In this document: in pieces, positions 30,390 through 39,829 of the stretch
Layout: each line of letters begins with the position of its first letter
Position numbering within the stretch: position 1 is the stretch's first letter
From: Flavobacteriales bacterium
GTDB lineage: Bacteria > Bacteroidota > Bacteroidia > Flavobacteriales_F > PHOS-HE28
Direction: 5' to 3'
Assembly (NCBI GenBank): GCA_019638115.1
Contig: JAHBUK010000005.1
Location: forward strand, 27,111 to 91,110
Length of the DNA stretch: 64,000 nucleotides
Position numbers and translations under genes: made by a program
The notes under the pieces: generated by a model
The model's database searches: none
What the model saw: only the letters and a program-made list of their open reading frames with translations
What the model was told of the DNA's origin: nothing

Positions 30390-31361
30390 ATGCGACCGCT
30401 ATTGCTCTTGTTGCTCTTCCTGCCACTACTACTGGCTGCCCAACAGCCCGACCTCTCCGTCATCTTCGTAAGCGACCTTGACGGCAGCCCCATGCCCGGC
30501 GCTTACGCGAACCCGATCGCTGCACAGGCCTGGCTCAGCAAACCCAAGGCACCCGCATGGACCGTGGAGATGCACTTCACCGTAGGCGACGACTATCCGT
30601 ACTCACCGCACGAGATCGGAACGCACAAAATGTGGCCGCTGAATGCGGATACCGTGCGCGACGGTCGCCGTCGTCACCTGCGCTTCAACATCATCGACTG
30701 TTGGTGCATTGATCAGTACCTGCTGGTGATCCAGGCCGGTGACACCATGCGTGTGGACATGCCGAACGATGTCAATACGCGTGGACACCTCGTTCACAAC
30801 CGGGTGGCGCGAAGCGGGCTGGTGCCTTCGCCGGAAGTGATCAGGTTCAAGCCGGGGCACTTCCGCTTCGAGGCGCTTGCGCAGGACTCTCGCATGCACG
30901 AGGTGGAGCAGCGCATCGCCCGCACCTTGATGCACGGCGCAAAGAAGCGCGATGCCGCATTGACCCGAAAGGTCGAACAGGTCGGTGGGCCGACCGAAGC
31001 GATGCAGGTGCGCGACCGGCCCAGTGCCACGCGCGAAGTGAAGCTGGTGGAGTTGCGAGGTGATGTCGCTGTGCTGCGCTTCTGGGGCAACGTGATGCTG
31101 ACCGGCGCATGCGGCGGCATCATGCCCTTGATGGCCATGGAAGTGATGGGCAACAACGGTTGGGAAGAGCTGGTGCCCATGCCGGAAACACAGCTGGATT
31201 GCGGTCCTTCCTCGGAGGAAGCGAACGGCCACGAGCTGAGCATTCCCCTGGTGGAGTGGATGCAAACCCATGGCCGTTCGGCCATGCCGGGTCGTTATCG
31301 ACTGCGCTTCAAGTTCGCCGATGGCGCGCTGCGCTGGACGAAGGCCTTCACCTTGGAGTGA
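30390..31361 (+). CDS. Secreted protein of unknown function
   Basis: 323 residues from ATG 30390, at a signal peptide rich in leucine (MRPLLLLLLFLPLLLAAQ). An upstream GTG in frame adds five residues and cannot be excluded. The mature part has a conserved-looking Asp/Gly turn (FVSDLDGSPMPGAYANP) and two Cys close together (IIDCWCIDQYLLVI). A helical, Arg-rich middle (EVEQRIARTLMHGAKKRDAAL) comes next, then a beta-rich C-terminus (GRYRLRFKFADGALRWT). No T9SS domain is present, so it should stay in the periplasm or be lipid-free in the envelope. I do not recognise the family. It is convergent with the next gene. Confidence 0.7.
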   Translation: MRPLLLLLLFLPLLLAAQQPDLSVIFVSDLDGSPMPGAYANPIAAQAWLSKPKAPAWTVEMHFTVGDDYPYSPHEIGTHKMWPLNADTVRDGRRRHLRFNIIDCWCIDQYLLVIQAGDTMRVDMPNDVNTRGHLVHNRVARSGLVPSPEVIRFKPGHFRFEALAQDSRMHEVEQRIARTLMHGAKKRDAALTRKVEQVGGPTEAMQVRDRPSATREVKLVELRGDVAVLRFWGNVMLTGACGGIMPLMAMEVMGNNGWEELVPMPETQLDCGPSSEEANGHELSIPLVEWMQTHGRSAMPGRYRLRFKFADGALRWTKAFTLE

Positions 31362-31362
31362 C

Positions 31363-32634
31363 TCATTCCAGACCGGCCACCACCTTCAGCGTACGATCCC
31401 CAGCGCGCAGTACGTACACGCCGGGCGTTGGCGTTGGCACGAAGATCCGGTCCGTGTTTGCGGTCTGGTTGAAGACCAGGCGCCCTTGTACATCGTGCAA
31501 CCACAGCGGTCCCAAGGGTGCGCCATCCGCGTTCCACACCTGCAGACCGCCAGTGATCGGCGCAGTGCGTAGAGGGGTGGGAGCGTGCTCGCTGATGCTC
31601 TGAGAGCCACTGATGCACGGTCCGTAGAAGGTGAATGGCAGAAGCACGGGCAGGGAGGCGGTCACAGGCATCATGGGTGTGGTCTGTCCGCCCTCGGCGA
31701 ACACGTAGTAGAACAGGACGCCGGGGAAGTTCGGATCGGTCGGCGACACGTTCACGTGGTATTCGCCGGGAGGCAGGCACAACTCGGCAAATGCTTCCTG
31801 GTTGTTCGGCCCAAGCGTGAGCTGTCCGTTCCCTACGAGGCCCACATCATCGAATACCACCCAGTTGAAGCTGGCGGTGACCAGTGCGCCGCTCACGTTC
31901 ACCACCGTGGGGCGCAACTCGGTGCAAGGTGCAGGTGGGCAGAGTGTGAAGGTGCGCGACCAGGTGCAGGCGAGTTCGGAGGTGAAGTTGGTCCACAGTT
32001 CAAGGCTTCCGGTGAAGGGCACATCGGGCAGGGTGATACCGTCCTCGATACGCAGCACATGCCAGCTTTCGCCGGGGATGCCGAAGAAGTTCACCGTTTC
32101 CTTGGCCAGCGTATCGCCAACGTCATTGAACAGGATGAAACCGGGGTAGTTGAACAGCTCGCTGGAATTGTTCTGCACATGCACCACCACGGCCGTATCG
32201 CTGAAGGCGGCCCATTGCACGGACACCACCTCCAGATCGTCGCAGGGGGATGAGGCACCGCTCACCGTGAAGGTGTGCTGCGGCTCCGGGGCGAAGTCGA
32301 GGATGCCGAAGCTGTTCTGCGTGAATGCGATGGTGTAGGTGCCCGCTGGCAGTTGGCCCAAGGTGATGGTGTGGGTGTAAGGGACCAGCACCGTGATGCC
32401 GCCGTTGCTCGCCGCCACCACGGTTAGTGATACCTGTGTGCCGGTCACGGAGGCATCCGTGGAAACGATGTATCCGCCACCATCGCTCAGATTGCCGATG
32501 AGTTGCAGGCTGATGTTGTCGTTGGTGGTCGGGTTGGCCGGTACCACCGCGATCTGGTCGATGTAGAAGAAAGTCTGTGCTTGTGTAAGGTTCAGCACTG
32601 AAGCGAGTACGGAGAAGAGTAAGGCACGTAACAT
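31363..32634 (-). CDS. Secreted protein with probable T9SS sorting domain
   Basis: 423 residues with a signal peptide (MLRALLFSVLASVLNLTQAQ). The body consists of about three immunoglobulin-like beta-sandwich modules (AGTYTIAFTQNSFGILDF; SVQWAAFSDTAVVVHVQNNS; GEYHVNVSPTDPNFPGVLFYYV). Paired cysteines are visible (SPCDDLE, LACTWSRTF, LCPPAPC). The last 60 residues (GGLQVWNADGAPLGPLWLHDVQGRLV... VYVLRAGDRTLKVVAG) look like a T9SS sorting domain, though the usual PNP motif is not clear. It is convergent with 30390-31361, with stops nearly touching. No ligand or activity is known. Confidence 0.75.
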   Translation of the reverse strand: MLRALLFSVLASVLNLTQAQTFFYIDQIAVVPANPTTNDNISLQLIGNLSDGGGYIVSTDASVTGTQVSLTVVAASNGGITVLVPYTHTITLGQLPAGTYTIAFTQNSFGILDFAPEPQHTFTVSGASSPCDDLEVVSVQWAAFSDTAVVVHVQNNSSELFNYPGFILFNDVGDTLAKETVNFFGIPGESWHVLRIEDGITLPDVPFTGSLELWTNFTSELACTWSRTFTLCPPAPCTELRPTVVNVSGALVTASFNWVVFDDVGLVGNGQLTLGPNNQEAFAELCLPPGEYHVNVSPTDPNFPGVLFYYVFAEGGQTTPMMPVTASLPVLLPFTFYGPCISGSQSISEHAPTPLRTAPITGGLQVWNADGAPLGPLWLHDVQGRLVFNQTANTDRIFVPTPTPGVYVLRAGDRTLKVVAGLE

Positions 32635-32701
32635 GTCAGGATGTTGTTGTTGCGGTCAAGACGTTGCGTTCAGTGCGTTCCGCTGCCTGTGCCTTGCAAC
32701 T

Positions 32702-32995
32702 TCAGTATTCGGAGCGCATATGCAAGGGTCCTTTTCCTTCCAAGCGGTCCACCTGCCACGGGTCGCTCAGCCGGAAGCGCAGTGGCAGTCGCATGCGGCG
32801 CTCCAGTTGCACATCCAACTTGCAGAAGACCCCAAGCTCCTCATACCGCCAGACCGCAGGCAGGGTAGGTGTTTGCACCGCAGGCCGCAACAAGCCAGGC
32901 GCAGGAAGCACGGCAGGCCGCGTACCGAGCTGGCTTTGCCCGCAGGCAGCGCACACGACCAAGCAGCAGGGGAGGAGCAGCCACCAGCGCATCAT
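32702..32995 (-). CDS. Small secreted or lipoprotein of unknown function
   Basis: 97 residues, beginning with a hydrophobic signal (MRWWLLLPCCLVVCAACGQSQ) that carries a possible lipobox at AAC-G. The mature part is about 75 residues and ends with a conserved-looking block (YEELGVFCKLDVQLERRMRLPLRFRLSDPWQVDRLEGK). I have an impression of similar short proteins in Flavobacteriales, without a known function. Met-Met at 32995/32992 leaves the start uncertain by one codon. The gene lies just downstream of the 9-base repeat array, on the same strand as ytxJ. Confidence 0.6.
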   Translation of the reverse strand: MMRWWLLLPCCLVVCAACGQSQLGTRPAVLPAPGLLRPAVQTPTLPAVWRYEELGVFCKLDVQLERRMRLPLRFRLSDPWQVDRLEGKGPLHMRSEY

Positions 32996-33033
32996 GCCGT
33001 GAAGTTACTCCGCACACGCCCAATGTCCGTAAT

Positions 33034-33294
33034 GGAGGGGAAGGAGGGGAAGGAGGAGATGGGGGAGAAGGAGGGGAAGGAGGAGATGGAGGGGAAGGAG
33101 GGGAAGGAGGAGATGGAAGAGAAGGGGGAGATGGAGGAGATGGAAGAGAAGGGGGAGATGGAGGAGATGGAAGTGAAGGGGGAGATGGAGGGAAAGGAGG
33201 AGAAGGATGGGATGGAAGAGAAGGATGCGTTGGGTGATGGTGAGCCGACCTCCCTTACCTCCCTTACCTCCCTTACCTCCCTTACCTCCCTTAC
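33034..33294. repeat. Nine-base tandem array with purine and pyrimidine arms
   Basis: From about 33034 to 33215 the plus strand is nearly pure purine with 9-base units such as GGGGAAGGA and GGAGATGGA. After about 30 bases, CCTCCCTTA is repeated five times at 33249-33292, giving an inverted pyrimidine arm. The array lies between the ytxJ stop and the small lipoprotein gene. It could form a hairpin or triplex. Confidence 0.8.
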
Positions 33295-33296
33295 CC

Positions 33297-33635
33297 TCAA
33301 CCCAGCGCCAGCTTCACATCCGAATACCGGATCCCGAAGTGCGACTCGTTGTAAGAGCAGCGGCCGTTCCGGATCACCAGGATCTGGGGCGAAGCATGTT
33401 CCACCCCGTAGCGTTCGGCAATGATGTTGGAAAGCGCGCGGAATTGGAGCAAGTCCAAGTAATAGGCCGGGTGCGCCGCTGCATCCTCGGGTGTCCATGC
33501 GCGCTCCACGCGGGCCAGTGCGGCGCTGCTGATGCTACAGCGCGTGCTGTGCTTGAAGAGGAGGATCGGTGTGCCTGCCGAACGGCTGTCCACTTCGTTC
33601 AGCTGATCGATGCTTTCCAGGGCTATCCATTGCAT
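33297..33635 (-). CDS. ytxJ: YtxJ-family thioredoxin-fold protein (monothiol bacilliredoxin-like)
   Basis: 112 residues from ATG 33635. The thioredoxin-like fold is seen as TPILLFKHSTRCSISSAAL, where the single Cys of T-R-C-S-I-S marks the YtxJ family, named in Bacillus for a role in reducing bacillithiolated proteins. The rest, with YYLDLLQFRALSNIIAERYGV, SPQILVIRNG and the SHFGI end, fits the full length of the family (about 110 residues). An upstream extension of the frame is open but lies outside the family. The stop is immediately followed by the 9-base repeat array. No redox partner gene is adjacent. Confidence 0.88.
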   Translation of the reverse strand: MQWIALESIDQLNEVDSRSAGTPILLFKHSTRCSISSAALARVERAWTPEDAAAHPAYYLDLLQFRALSNIIAERYGVEHASPQILVIRNGRCSYNESHFGIRYSDVKLALG

Positions 33636-33860
33636 GGCGCAAAGGTGCTGCGCGGCGCTCACCCGGAACGTGCCGATCGTCACCTGCCCGGGCATTCGTT
33701 GCGAAAAGGTGAAGCGGGTAACCGTCGATGAAAGCAGCTTTTCGGACGCCGGACAGGGCTTCTTTGCAAGACGAAAAAATGATCAAACCAAGCGTTGGTG
33801 TAAGCGTCAAAGGCGTGTTAACGTTGCATCACCGCCGCATGAACGGAATGCAAGCCCAGC

Positions 33861-34047
33861 GTTAACTCCCAACGCCGACGGCCAACCAACTTCTCAACCC
33901 TCTACGGCCCAACCCTCAACGGCCAACCAACTTCTCAACCTCAACGGCCCAACGCCCAACGGCCAACCAACTTCTCAACCTCAACGGTTTCAACCCTCAA
34001 CGGCCAACCCTCAACGGCCTCCCAACTCCCTCAACCCAATCCCCAAC
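33861..34047. repeat. CCAACxx-type tandem heptamer array before the arylsulfotransferase-like gene
   Basis: A run of degenerate 7-base units (TCAACGG, CCAACCC, CCAACGG, TCAACCC) with a higher-order repeat CCAACTTCTCAACCTCAACGG. All are in the same orientation, with no opposite arm seen. The array ends exactly at the ATG of the following gene, at 34048. A long open frame passes through it, but the units are not in coding phase with each other. Confidence 0.75.
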
Positions 34048-35559
34048 ATGTTCCTCCCTTCCGCTGTCCGTGGCCAGTTCGCGGCCCTTGGTATGCTCGT
34101 GCTGCTGCCCGCTGCCCAGGCCCAGTTCGATGGTTATGCGCTTTACAACCTGATGAACCAGACCACCGCGCGACTGGTGAACGCGCAAGGCCAGTTCGAT
34201 CATACCTGGAGCTGCCCCACCACCTACAGCTATGCCATGGCGCTGAAGCCCAACGGCAACATCGTACGCACCGCAGTGAACAGCGGGAACCAGATCAATA
34301 CCGCAGCGGTGAGCGGCAAGGTGCAGGAGCTCAACCCCCAGGGCCAGGTGGTGTGGGAGTTCGTCTATTCCTCTGCGGACTATGTGACGCACCACGACAT
34401 GTGCCTGATGCCCAACGGCAACGTGCTGCTGCTGGCGTATGTGCGCCGTACCGTGGCGCAGTTGCAGGCCATGGGCTACACAGGCACGTCAGCCAAATAC
34501 CCAGGCCGCATCATCGAGATACAACCCACCGGCAGCACTGCCCAGGTGGTGTGGGAGTGGAACATCGAGGATCGCTTCATCCAATTCGTGGATGCCAACA
34601 AGCCCAACTACATGCCCATCGCGGAGAACCCGCACCGGCTCAACATCAACGTGGCCGTTTCCACCGGTGGTGGCCCCAGTGGCATCGACTGGTTCCATGA
34701 GAACGGCATCGACTACAACCCCGAACTGGACCAGATCGCCTTCAGTGCACGCTACCTCAGCGAGATCTTCATCATCGACCACAGCACCACCACGGCCGAA
34801 GCAGCAGGCCACACCGGTGGCAACAGCGGGCGCGGCGGCGACTTCCTCTTCCGCTGGGGCAAGCCTGCCAACTATGGGGTGCCCGGCACGCAACGCATTC
34901 CCGCCGCCGTACACGATGTGCGCTGGATCAAGCCCGGCCGCCCGGGTGAAGGCTCGCTGATGTTCGTGAACAATGCCGGGGCAGGCACCAACAGCACCAC
35001 CATCGATGTGATAACGCCCGATCGCGATGGCTACACCTATCCCTGGACGCCCGGTACCGTGTGGGGCCCCGCCAACTACGAGTGGCGCCACAACTGCGTG
35101 GTAAGCTCCAGCGGCCAGAGTGCCGCCGACCGCATGCCCAACGGCAACACATTCGTGGCCATCTCCGGCGGGTACATGTACGAGGTGAACGCCGCCAACC
35201 AAGTGATCTGGCAGTTCAATGCCGGTCCGCAGAAAGCCTTCCGCTACACCTGCGACGACCCCGGCATCATCGCGCTGTTCGGTGAGCAGATCTGCGGCCT
35301 TACCACGGGCCTTGCCGAAACGGACCGCGATGCCTTCGCGCTCTATCCCAACCCCACCAATGGCGCCATGAATCTCAGCGGCATCGATGTGGGCCTGATC
35401 ACCGCATTCGTGGTGTACGATGCCATGGGCCGCGAGCTGAAGCGCACCGTACCCGGCTGGACCGTGGACATCGGTGACCTGCCGGATGGCGTGTACAACG
35501 TGGCCATTGAGCAGCGCGACGGCCAGCGCATCGTGCGCAGGGTGGTGGTGCAGCACTGA
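34048..35559 (+). CDS. Arylsulfotransferase-like secreted protein with T9SS sorting domain
   Basis: 503 residues from ATG 34048, where the signal peptide begins (FAALGMLVLLPAAQAQ). The body resembles the aryl-sulfate sulfotransferase propeller: GQVVWEFVYSSADYVTHHDMCLMPNGN with the HHD segment, DWFHENGIDYNPELDQIAFSAR, EIFIIDHSTT, GGDFLFRWGKP and the later HDVRWI and NYEWRHNCVV. Three His in HHD, FHEN and HDVRW match the conserved positions of that family, but activity is inferred. The end from FALYPNPTNGAMNLS to RRVVVQH is a T9SS sorting domain. It starts directly after a heptamer array and is followed within 8 bases by a CotH gene. Confidence 0.82.
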   Translation: MFLPSAVRGQFAALGMLVLLPAAQAQFDGYALYNLMNQTTARLVNAQGQFDHTWSCPTTYSYAMALKPNGNIVRTAVNSGNQINTAAVSGKVQELNPQGQVVWEFVYSSADYVTHHDMCLMPNGNVLLLAYVRRTVAQLQAMGYTGTSAKYPGRIIEIQPTGSTAQVVWEWNIEDRFIQFVDANKPNYMPIAENPHRLNINVAVSTGGGPSGIDWFHENGIDYNPELDQIAFSARYLSEIFIIDHSTTTAEAAGHTGGNSGRGGDFLFRWGKPANYGVPGTQRIPAAVHDVRWIKPGRPGEGSLMFVNNAGAGTNSTTIDVITPDRDGYTYPWTPGTVWGPANYEWRHNCVVSSSGQSAADRMPNGNTFVAISGGYMYEVNAANQVIWQFNAGPQKAFRYTCDDPGIIALFGEQICGLTTGLAETDRDAFALYPNPTNGAMNLSGIDVGLITAFVVYDAMGRELKRTVPGWTVDIGDLPDGVYNVAIEQRDGQRIVRRVVVQH

Positions 35560-35567
35560 GGCTGAAC

Positions 35568-37838
35568 ATGCGCCTGCTCCGTTGCCTGCCGCTTTTACTG
35601 GCCCTGGGCTTCACTGTCGCATTGCGCGCGCAGGGAGACTTCTATGCCGGTGATGCCGTGCGCGAACTGCGCTTGTACTTCCCACAAGCCGATTGGCGCA
35701 CCCAGTTGGAAGCCCTCTACCTGGCCGGCGAGAACGGTCGTCTGTTGGGCGACATCAACATCGATGGCACCCTGCTGCGCGATGTGGGCGTGCGTTTCAA
35801 GGGCTACAGCTCGTTCAGCACGGGGCGGATCAAGAACCCCTTCAACATCGAGTTGGACGAGGTACACAGCGGCCAGAACTACCAAGGCTTCGAGAAGCTG
35901 AAGCTCAGCAACGTCACCAGCGACCCGTCCTTCCTCCGCGAGGTGCTTACCTACGATGTTGCCCGCTGCTACATGCCCGCATCGCGCTCCAACTTCGCCA
36001 ACGTGTACGTGAACGACACCCTGCTCGGCCTCTACACCAACGTGGAGGAAGTGGGCAAGGACTTCGTGGAACAGCACCTGGGTGCGCGCGGGAACAGCTT
36101 CTTCAAGGGCAACCCCACCACGGTCTCGCTCACGGGCGCCAACAGCAACCTGGGCCAGATACCCGGTGCCGATTCAACGGCCTACTACAGCCTTTACAAG
36201 AAGGAGTCGCGCAATGGCTGGGGCCATTTGATGGAACTGATCGAGGTGCTGAACAACGATCCGGACAATGTGGAGCAGGTGCTCAATGTGGACCGCGCGC
36301 TTTGGATGCACGCCATCAACTACACGCTGATCAACTTCGACAGCTACGTGGGTTATGCCCAGAACTACTACCTGTACCGCGACAACGACGGCCTGTGGAA
36401 CCCCATCCTCTGGGACCTCAACATGTCCTTCGCCAGCTTCCGCCTCACGGATGCCTCGCAGTACTGGAACGGCTTCAGCATCGCGCAGGCCATCACCATG
36501 GATCCGCTGATGCACCACAACAGCGTGTCCGTGTTCCCGCGCCCGTTGCTGCGCAACCTCTTCCAGAACCCCATGTACCGGCGCATGTACCTGGCGCACA
36601 TCCGCACCATCGTGGAGGAACACTTCGCCAACGGCAGCTACCGCGAACGCGCTGAGGACTACCGCACCCTGATCGCTGCCCACGTGCAGGCCGACACCAA
36701 CAAGTTTTTCAGCTACCAGCAGTTCCTCGATAACCTGGACCTGCCCGTGCAAGGCATCACGCAATACCCCGGCATCGCGCAGCTCATGGACCAACGCGCC
36801 GCCTGGCTGGCCACCTACCCGGGCTATGCAGCTGCGCCATCGATCGGCGTAGCGGAACATGCACCGGCCACCGTGCAAGTGGGCGGGCAGCTCACCATCA
36901 CGCTGCCCATCGCCGATGCCGACACCGCGTTCCTGGCGTATCGCTTCAACACGCGCGGCGCCTTCCAGAAAACCGCCTTGTTCGATGACGGCCTGCACGG
37001 CGACGGTGGTGCGGGCGATGGCGTGTACGGCGCCACCATCACTGCTGGGTCCAACCTAGTGCAGTTCTACGTGTATGCCGAGAACAACACGGCCGGCGCA
37101 TTCTCCCCGGCACGCGCGGCGCACGAAACACACAGCATCCAGACACGCATCGCGCCTGCCGCGTTGGTGATCAACGAAGTGGTGGCCTCCAACAACGGCC
37201 AGGTGCTGAACGAACCCGGTGATGCCGAGGATTGGATCGAACTGTTCAATCCTGGTCCCAACGCGATCTCCACCGCGGGGCTGTACCTGAGCGATGATCC
37301 TGCCAACAGCACCAAGTGGGCGCTGCCCTTGCGCACCCTGCTGCCCGGCGAGTTCCTTACGGTGTGGGCCGATGAGCGTGGCAGCCTCGGCGAGTTGCAC
37401 GCCAACTTCAAGCTGAGTGCTTCCGGGGAAACGCTGCAACTGGCCTACGACGACAGCACGGTGATCGATCGTGTGAGCTTCGGGCCGCAGTACCCCGTAA
37501 GCAGCTATGGACGCTACCCGAACGGCAGCGGCACCTTCCGCGAGTTGAGCCCGTCCTTCGGTACCTACAACCGCATGGAACTCGGCGCCAACCTGGACCG
37601 TCCGCTGCTGCTGTACCCCAACCCGGCCACTACCGAGGTGAACGTGGTGTGCCGCGTGGAAGGACCGTTGGAACTGCAGGTGTTCCGCAGCGATGGACGT
37701 GCCGCCACGCCTGTGTACCGGCGCAGCACCAACGAACTGGTCCGCATCACAACACTCGGCCTCGGCGCAGGCCACTACGTCCTGCAATGTCGCAGCGTCA
37801 ACGGAACCCTGCAACAACCCTTCATCATCCTGCAATGA
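35568..37838 (+). CDS. CotH-like protein with lamin-tail domain and T9SS sorting domain
   Basis: 756 residues, with signal peptide MRLLRCLPLLLALGFTVALRAQ. The first 400 or so residues are a CotH-type domain: VRFKGYSSFSTGRIKNPFNIELDE, LKLSNVTSDPSFLREVLTYDVAR, GLYTNVEEVGKDFV, the Asp in LWNPILWDLNMSFASF, and YRRMYLAHIRTIVEE. CotH proteins phosphorylate spore-coat proteins in Bacillus; the role in Bacteroidota is not established. A lamin-tail domain follows at LVINEVVASNNGQVLNEPGDAEDWIELFNPG, then the sorting domain from LLLYPNPATTEVNVV. It is translationally coupled to the next gene (ATGA at 37835). Confidence 0.88.
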   Translation: MRLLRCLPLLLALGFTVALRAQGDFYAGDAVRELRLYFPQADWRTQLEALYLAGENGRLLGDINIDGTLLRDVGVRFKGYSSFSTGRIKNPFNIELDEVHSGQNYQGFEKLKLSNVTSDPSFLREVLTYDVARCYMPASRSNFANVYVNDTLLGLYTNVEEVGKDFVEQHLGARGNSFFKGNPTTVSLTGANSNLGQIPGADSTAYYSLYKKESRNGWGHLMELIEVLNNDPDNVEQVLNVDRALWMHAINYTLINFDSYVGYAQNYYLYRDNDGLWNPILWDLNMSFASFRLTDASQYWNGFSIAQAITMDPLMHHNSVSVFPRPLLRNLFQNPMYRRMYLAHIRTIVEEHFANGSYRERAEDYRTLIAAHVQADTNKFFSYQQFLDNLDLPVQGITQYPGIAQLMDQRAAWLATYPGYAAAPSIGVAEHAPATVQVGGQLTITLPIADADTAFLAYRFNTRGAFQKTALFDDGLHGDGGAGDGVYGATITAGSNLVQFYVYAENNTAGAFSPARAAHETHSIQTRIAPAALVINEVVASNNGQVLNEPGDAEDWIELFNPGPNAISTAGLYLSDDPANSTKWALPLRTLLPGEFLTVWADERGSLGELHANFKLSASGETLQLAYDDSTVIDRVSFGPQYPVSSYGRYPNGSGTFRELSPSFGTYNRMELGANLDRPLLLYPNPATTEVNVVCRVEGPLELQVFRSDGRAATPVYRRSTNELVRITTLGLGAGHYVLQCRSVNGTLQQPFIILQ

Positions 37839-39055
37839 AACAGTCGCTTACCCTTGCCGCGCTTTGCCTCGGCGCTGTGTTGAACGCACAGACCATCACC
37901 AACTGGACCACCGCCGAAGGGCTTCCCGGAAACGATCTCCGCGATGTGGCGGTGGCGAACGATGGCAACATCTGGCTGGCCACGCAGAGCGGTGTGGCCA
38001 TGTACAACGGCAGCAGCTTCACGGTGCACAACACCACCAGCCATCCCGGCCTGGCCAACAACGATGTGTACGCCATTGCCACCACCACCAATGGCGACGT
38101 GTGGGCCGGCACCGATTTCGGCGTGAGCGTCTTCAACGGAAGCAGCTACACCACCTACACCACCTTGGATGGCTTGGGCGATGACCAGGTGACCAACATC
38201 AAGCAGGCCCCCAACGGCGACATCTGGATCGGCACCATCAACGGGGCAACGCGATACAGCAACGGCACCTTCACGGCCTTCGGATCGCCTGACATCCCCT
38301 TCGGTGGTGTGCAGCACATCGCCTTCGCTCCCAATGGCGACGTGTGGATGAGCGGCGGCCTGTTCGGCGTGATCGTTTACAACGGCAGCAGCTTCAGCAT
38401 CATCAACACCAGCAACGGCCTGATCTCGAACCGCATCCGCAGCATCGCTTTCGATGCCGATGGCAACAAGTGGATCGCCACCGCCGAGGGCATCAGTGTG
38501 CTCAACGCCGCCAACGCCCATGTGGCGGACCACGAGCACGTCTTCATCCTGCCCCCGCCCGATGAACTGAACCCCATCACCGACATCCTGGTTGACAGCT
38601 ACGGCCGCGTTTGGGCCGGCGTGTACGTGGACTACCTCGTTACCGAAGGCGGCGTAAGCATGTACAACGGAACGGATTGGACCCAGTGGGAAACGAGCGA
38701 TGGACTCGCAGGTCCCAACGTAACGCGCATGGCGATGGATGATGACGGCAGCCTGTGGATCGCCACCAGCACCGGCCTTTCGCGCATGAGCGGCATCAAC
38801 ATCGGCATCGCCGAGCAGCAGCAGGCACCCGCCTTCGCGCTCTTCCCCAACCCCGCAAGCAACGCAGTAACGCTGGTGTTGGAGCAGGCACCCGCACAGC
38901 GCAGCACCTTCGAGATCCTCGATGCGCAAGCCCGCCGCGTAACCGAAGGCCAGATCACCAACGAGCGCAGCACCATCGACATCAGCACCTTCGAGGCAGG
39001 CGTCTACACAGCCCGCATCGGCAGCAGCGTGCAGCGTTTCGTGGTGGCCCGCTAA
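37835..39055 (+). CDS. Two-component-regulator-type propeller protein with T9SS sorting domain
   Basis: 406 residues from ATG 37835, which overlaps the stop of the CotH gene by four bases. The signal peptide is MKQSLTLAALCLGAVLNAQ. Repeated blades of the form NGDVWAGTDFGVSVFNGSSYTTYTTLDGLGDDQV and NGDIWIGTINGATRYSNG are the propeller repeat seen in the periplasmic part of hybrid two-component systems, but here there is no kinase. A T9SS sorting domain begins near FALFPNPASNAVTLV and ends QRFVVAR. It is probably exported with the CotH product. The ligand is unknown. Confidence 0.88.
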   Translation: MKQSLTLAALCLGAVLNAQTITNWTTAEGLPGNDLRDVAVANDGNIWLATQSGVAMYNGSSFTVHNTTSHPGLANNDVYAIATTTNGDVWAGTDFGVSVFNGSSYTTYTTLDGLGDDQVTNIKQAPNGDIWIGTINGATRYSNGTFTAFGSPDIPFGGVQHIAFAPNGDVWMSGGLFGVIVYNGSSFSIINTSNGLISNRIRSIAFDADGNKWIATAEGISVLNAANAHVADHEHVFILPPPDELNPITDILVDSYGRVWAGVYVDYLVTEGGVSMYNGTDWTQWETSDGLAGPNVTRMAMDDDGSLWIATSTGLSRMSGINIGIAEQQQAPAFALFPNPASNAVTLVLEQAPAQRSTFEILDAQARRVTEGQITNERSTIDISTFEAGVYTARIGSSVQRFVVAR

Positions 39056-39075
39056 GCACAAATCCCGAATACTCC

Positions 39076-39123
39076 CAGCGCTCCCGTAGCAAAGACCCCA
39101 GGGTCGGCGCTACGGGAGCGCTG
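39076..39123 (+). terminator. Perfect 15-base hairpin downstream of the propeller gene
   Basis: CAGCGCTCCCGTAGC at 39076-39090 pairs fully with GCTACGGGAGCGCTG at 39109-39123 around an 18-base loop, 20 bases after the stop at 39055. There is no T run, so it may be a terminator of the CotH operon or a mobile palindromic repeat. Confidence 0.55.
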
Positions 39124-39133
39124 CGTTAGTACC

Positions 39134-39437
<304 letters not shown>

Positions 39438-39616
39438 CCCCAACACCCAACCCTTGCATATCCCCCACATCATCCCTATCATGCCAACGTGCCGGTGACG
39501 AAAAAGTCGTCAGTGACAACCGGAGCCGTTCGTTGAACCATTAAACCATGTTGCATGTAATCGAAGGCACAGAAGCCCGTAACCAATCCGCGGTCGCTGC
39601 GAACGAAGTGAAGCAG

Positions 39617-39763
39617 CCTCGTAACGCTGCGGAGCAGCCTCATAACGCATTGAAGCAGCCTCGCAACGCTGCGGAGCAGCCTCATAACGCATTGAAGCAG
39701 CCTCGCAACGCTGCGGAGCAGCCTAGCAACGCATTGAAGCAGCCTCGCAACGCTGCGAAGCAG
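39617..39763. repeat. Tandem 21-base repeat, seven units, before the helicase gene
   Basis: Seven exact-length 21-base units alternate between CCTCGCAACGCTGCGGAGCAG and CCTCATAACGCATTGAAGCAG types (spelled here in two parts). The unit is 3 x 7 bases. Both strands are open across it. In the helicase frame it would encode QPRNAAE/QPHNALK heptapeptides, but that is upstream of the likely start. Confidence 0.82.
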
Positions 39764-39829
39764 CCCGCGCCCCCACTGGATCAAAGCAATCCCACGTCCG
39801 ATCCCACCGCGATACCGATCTTGCGATCG

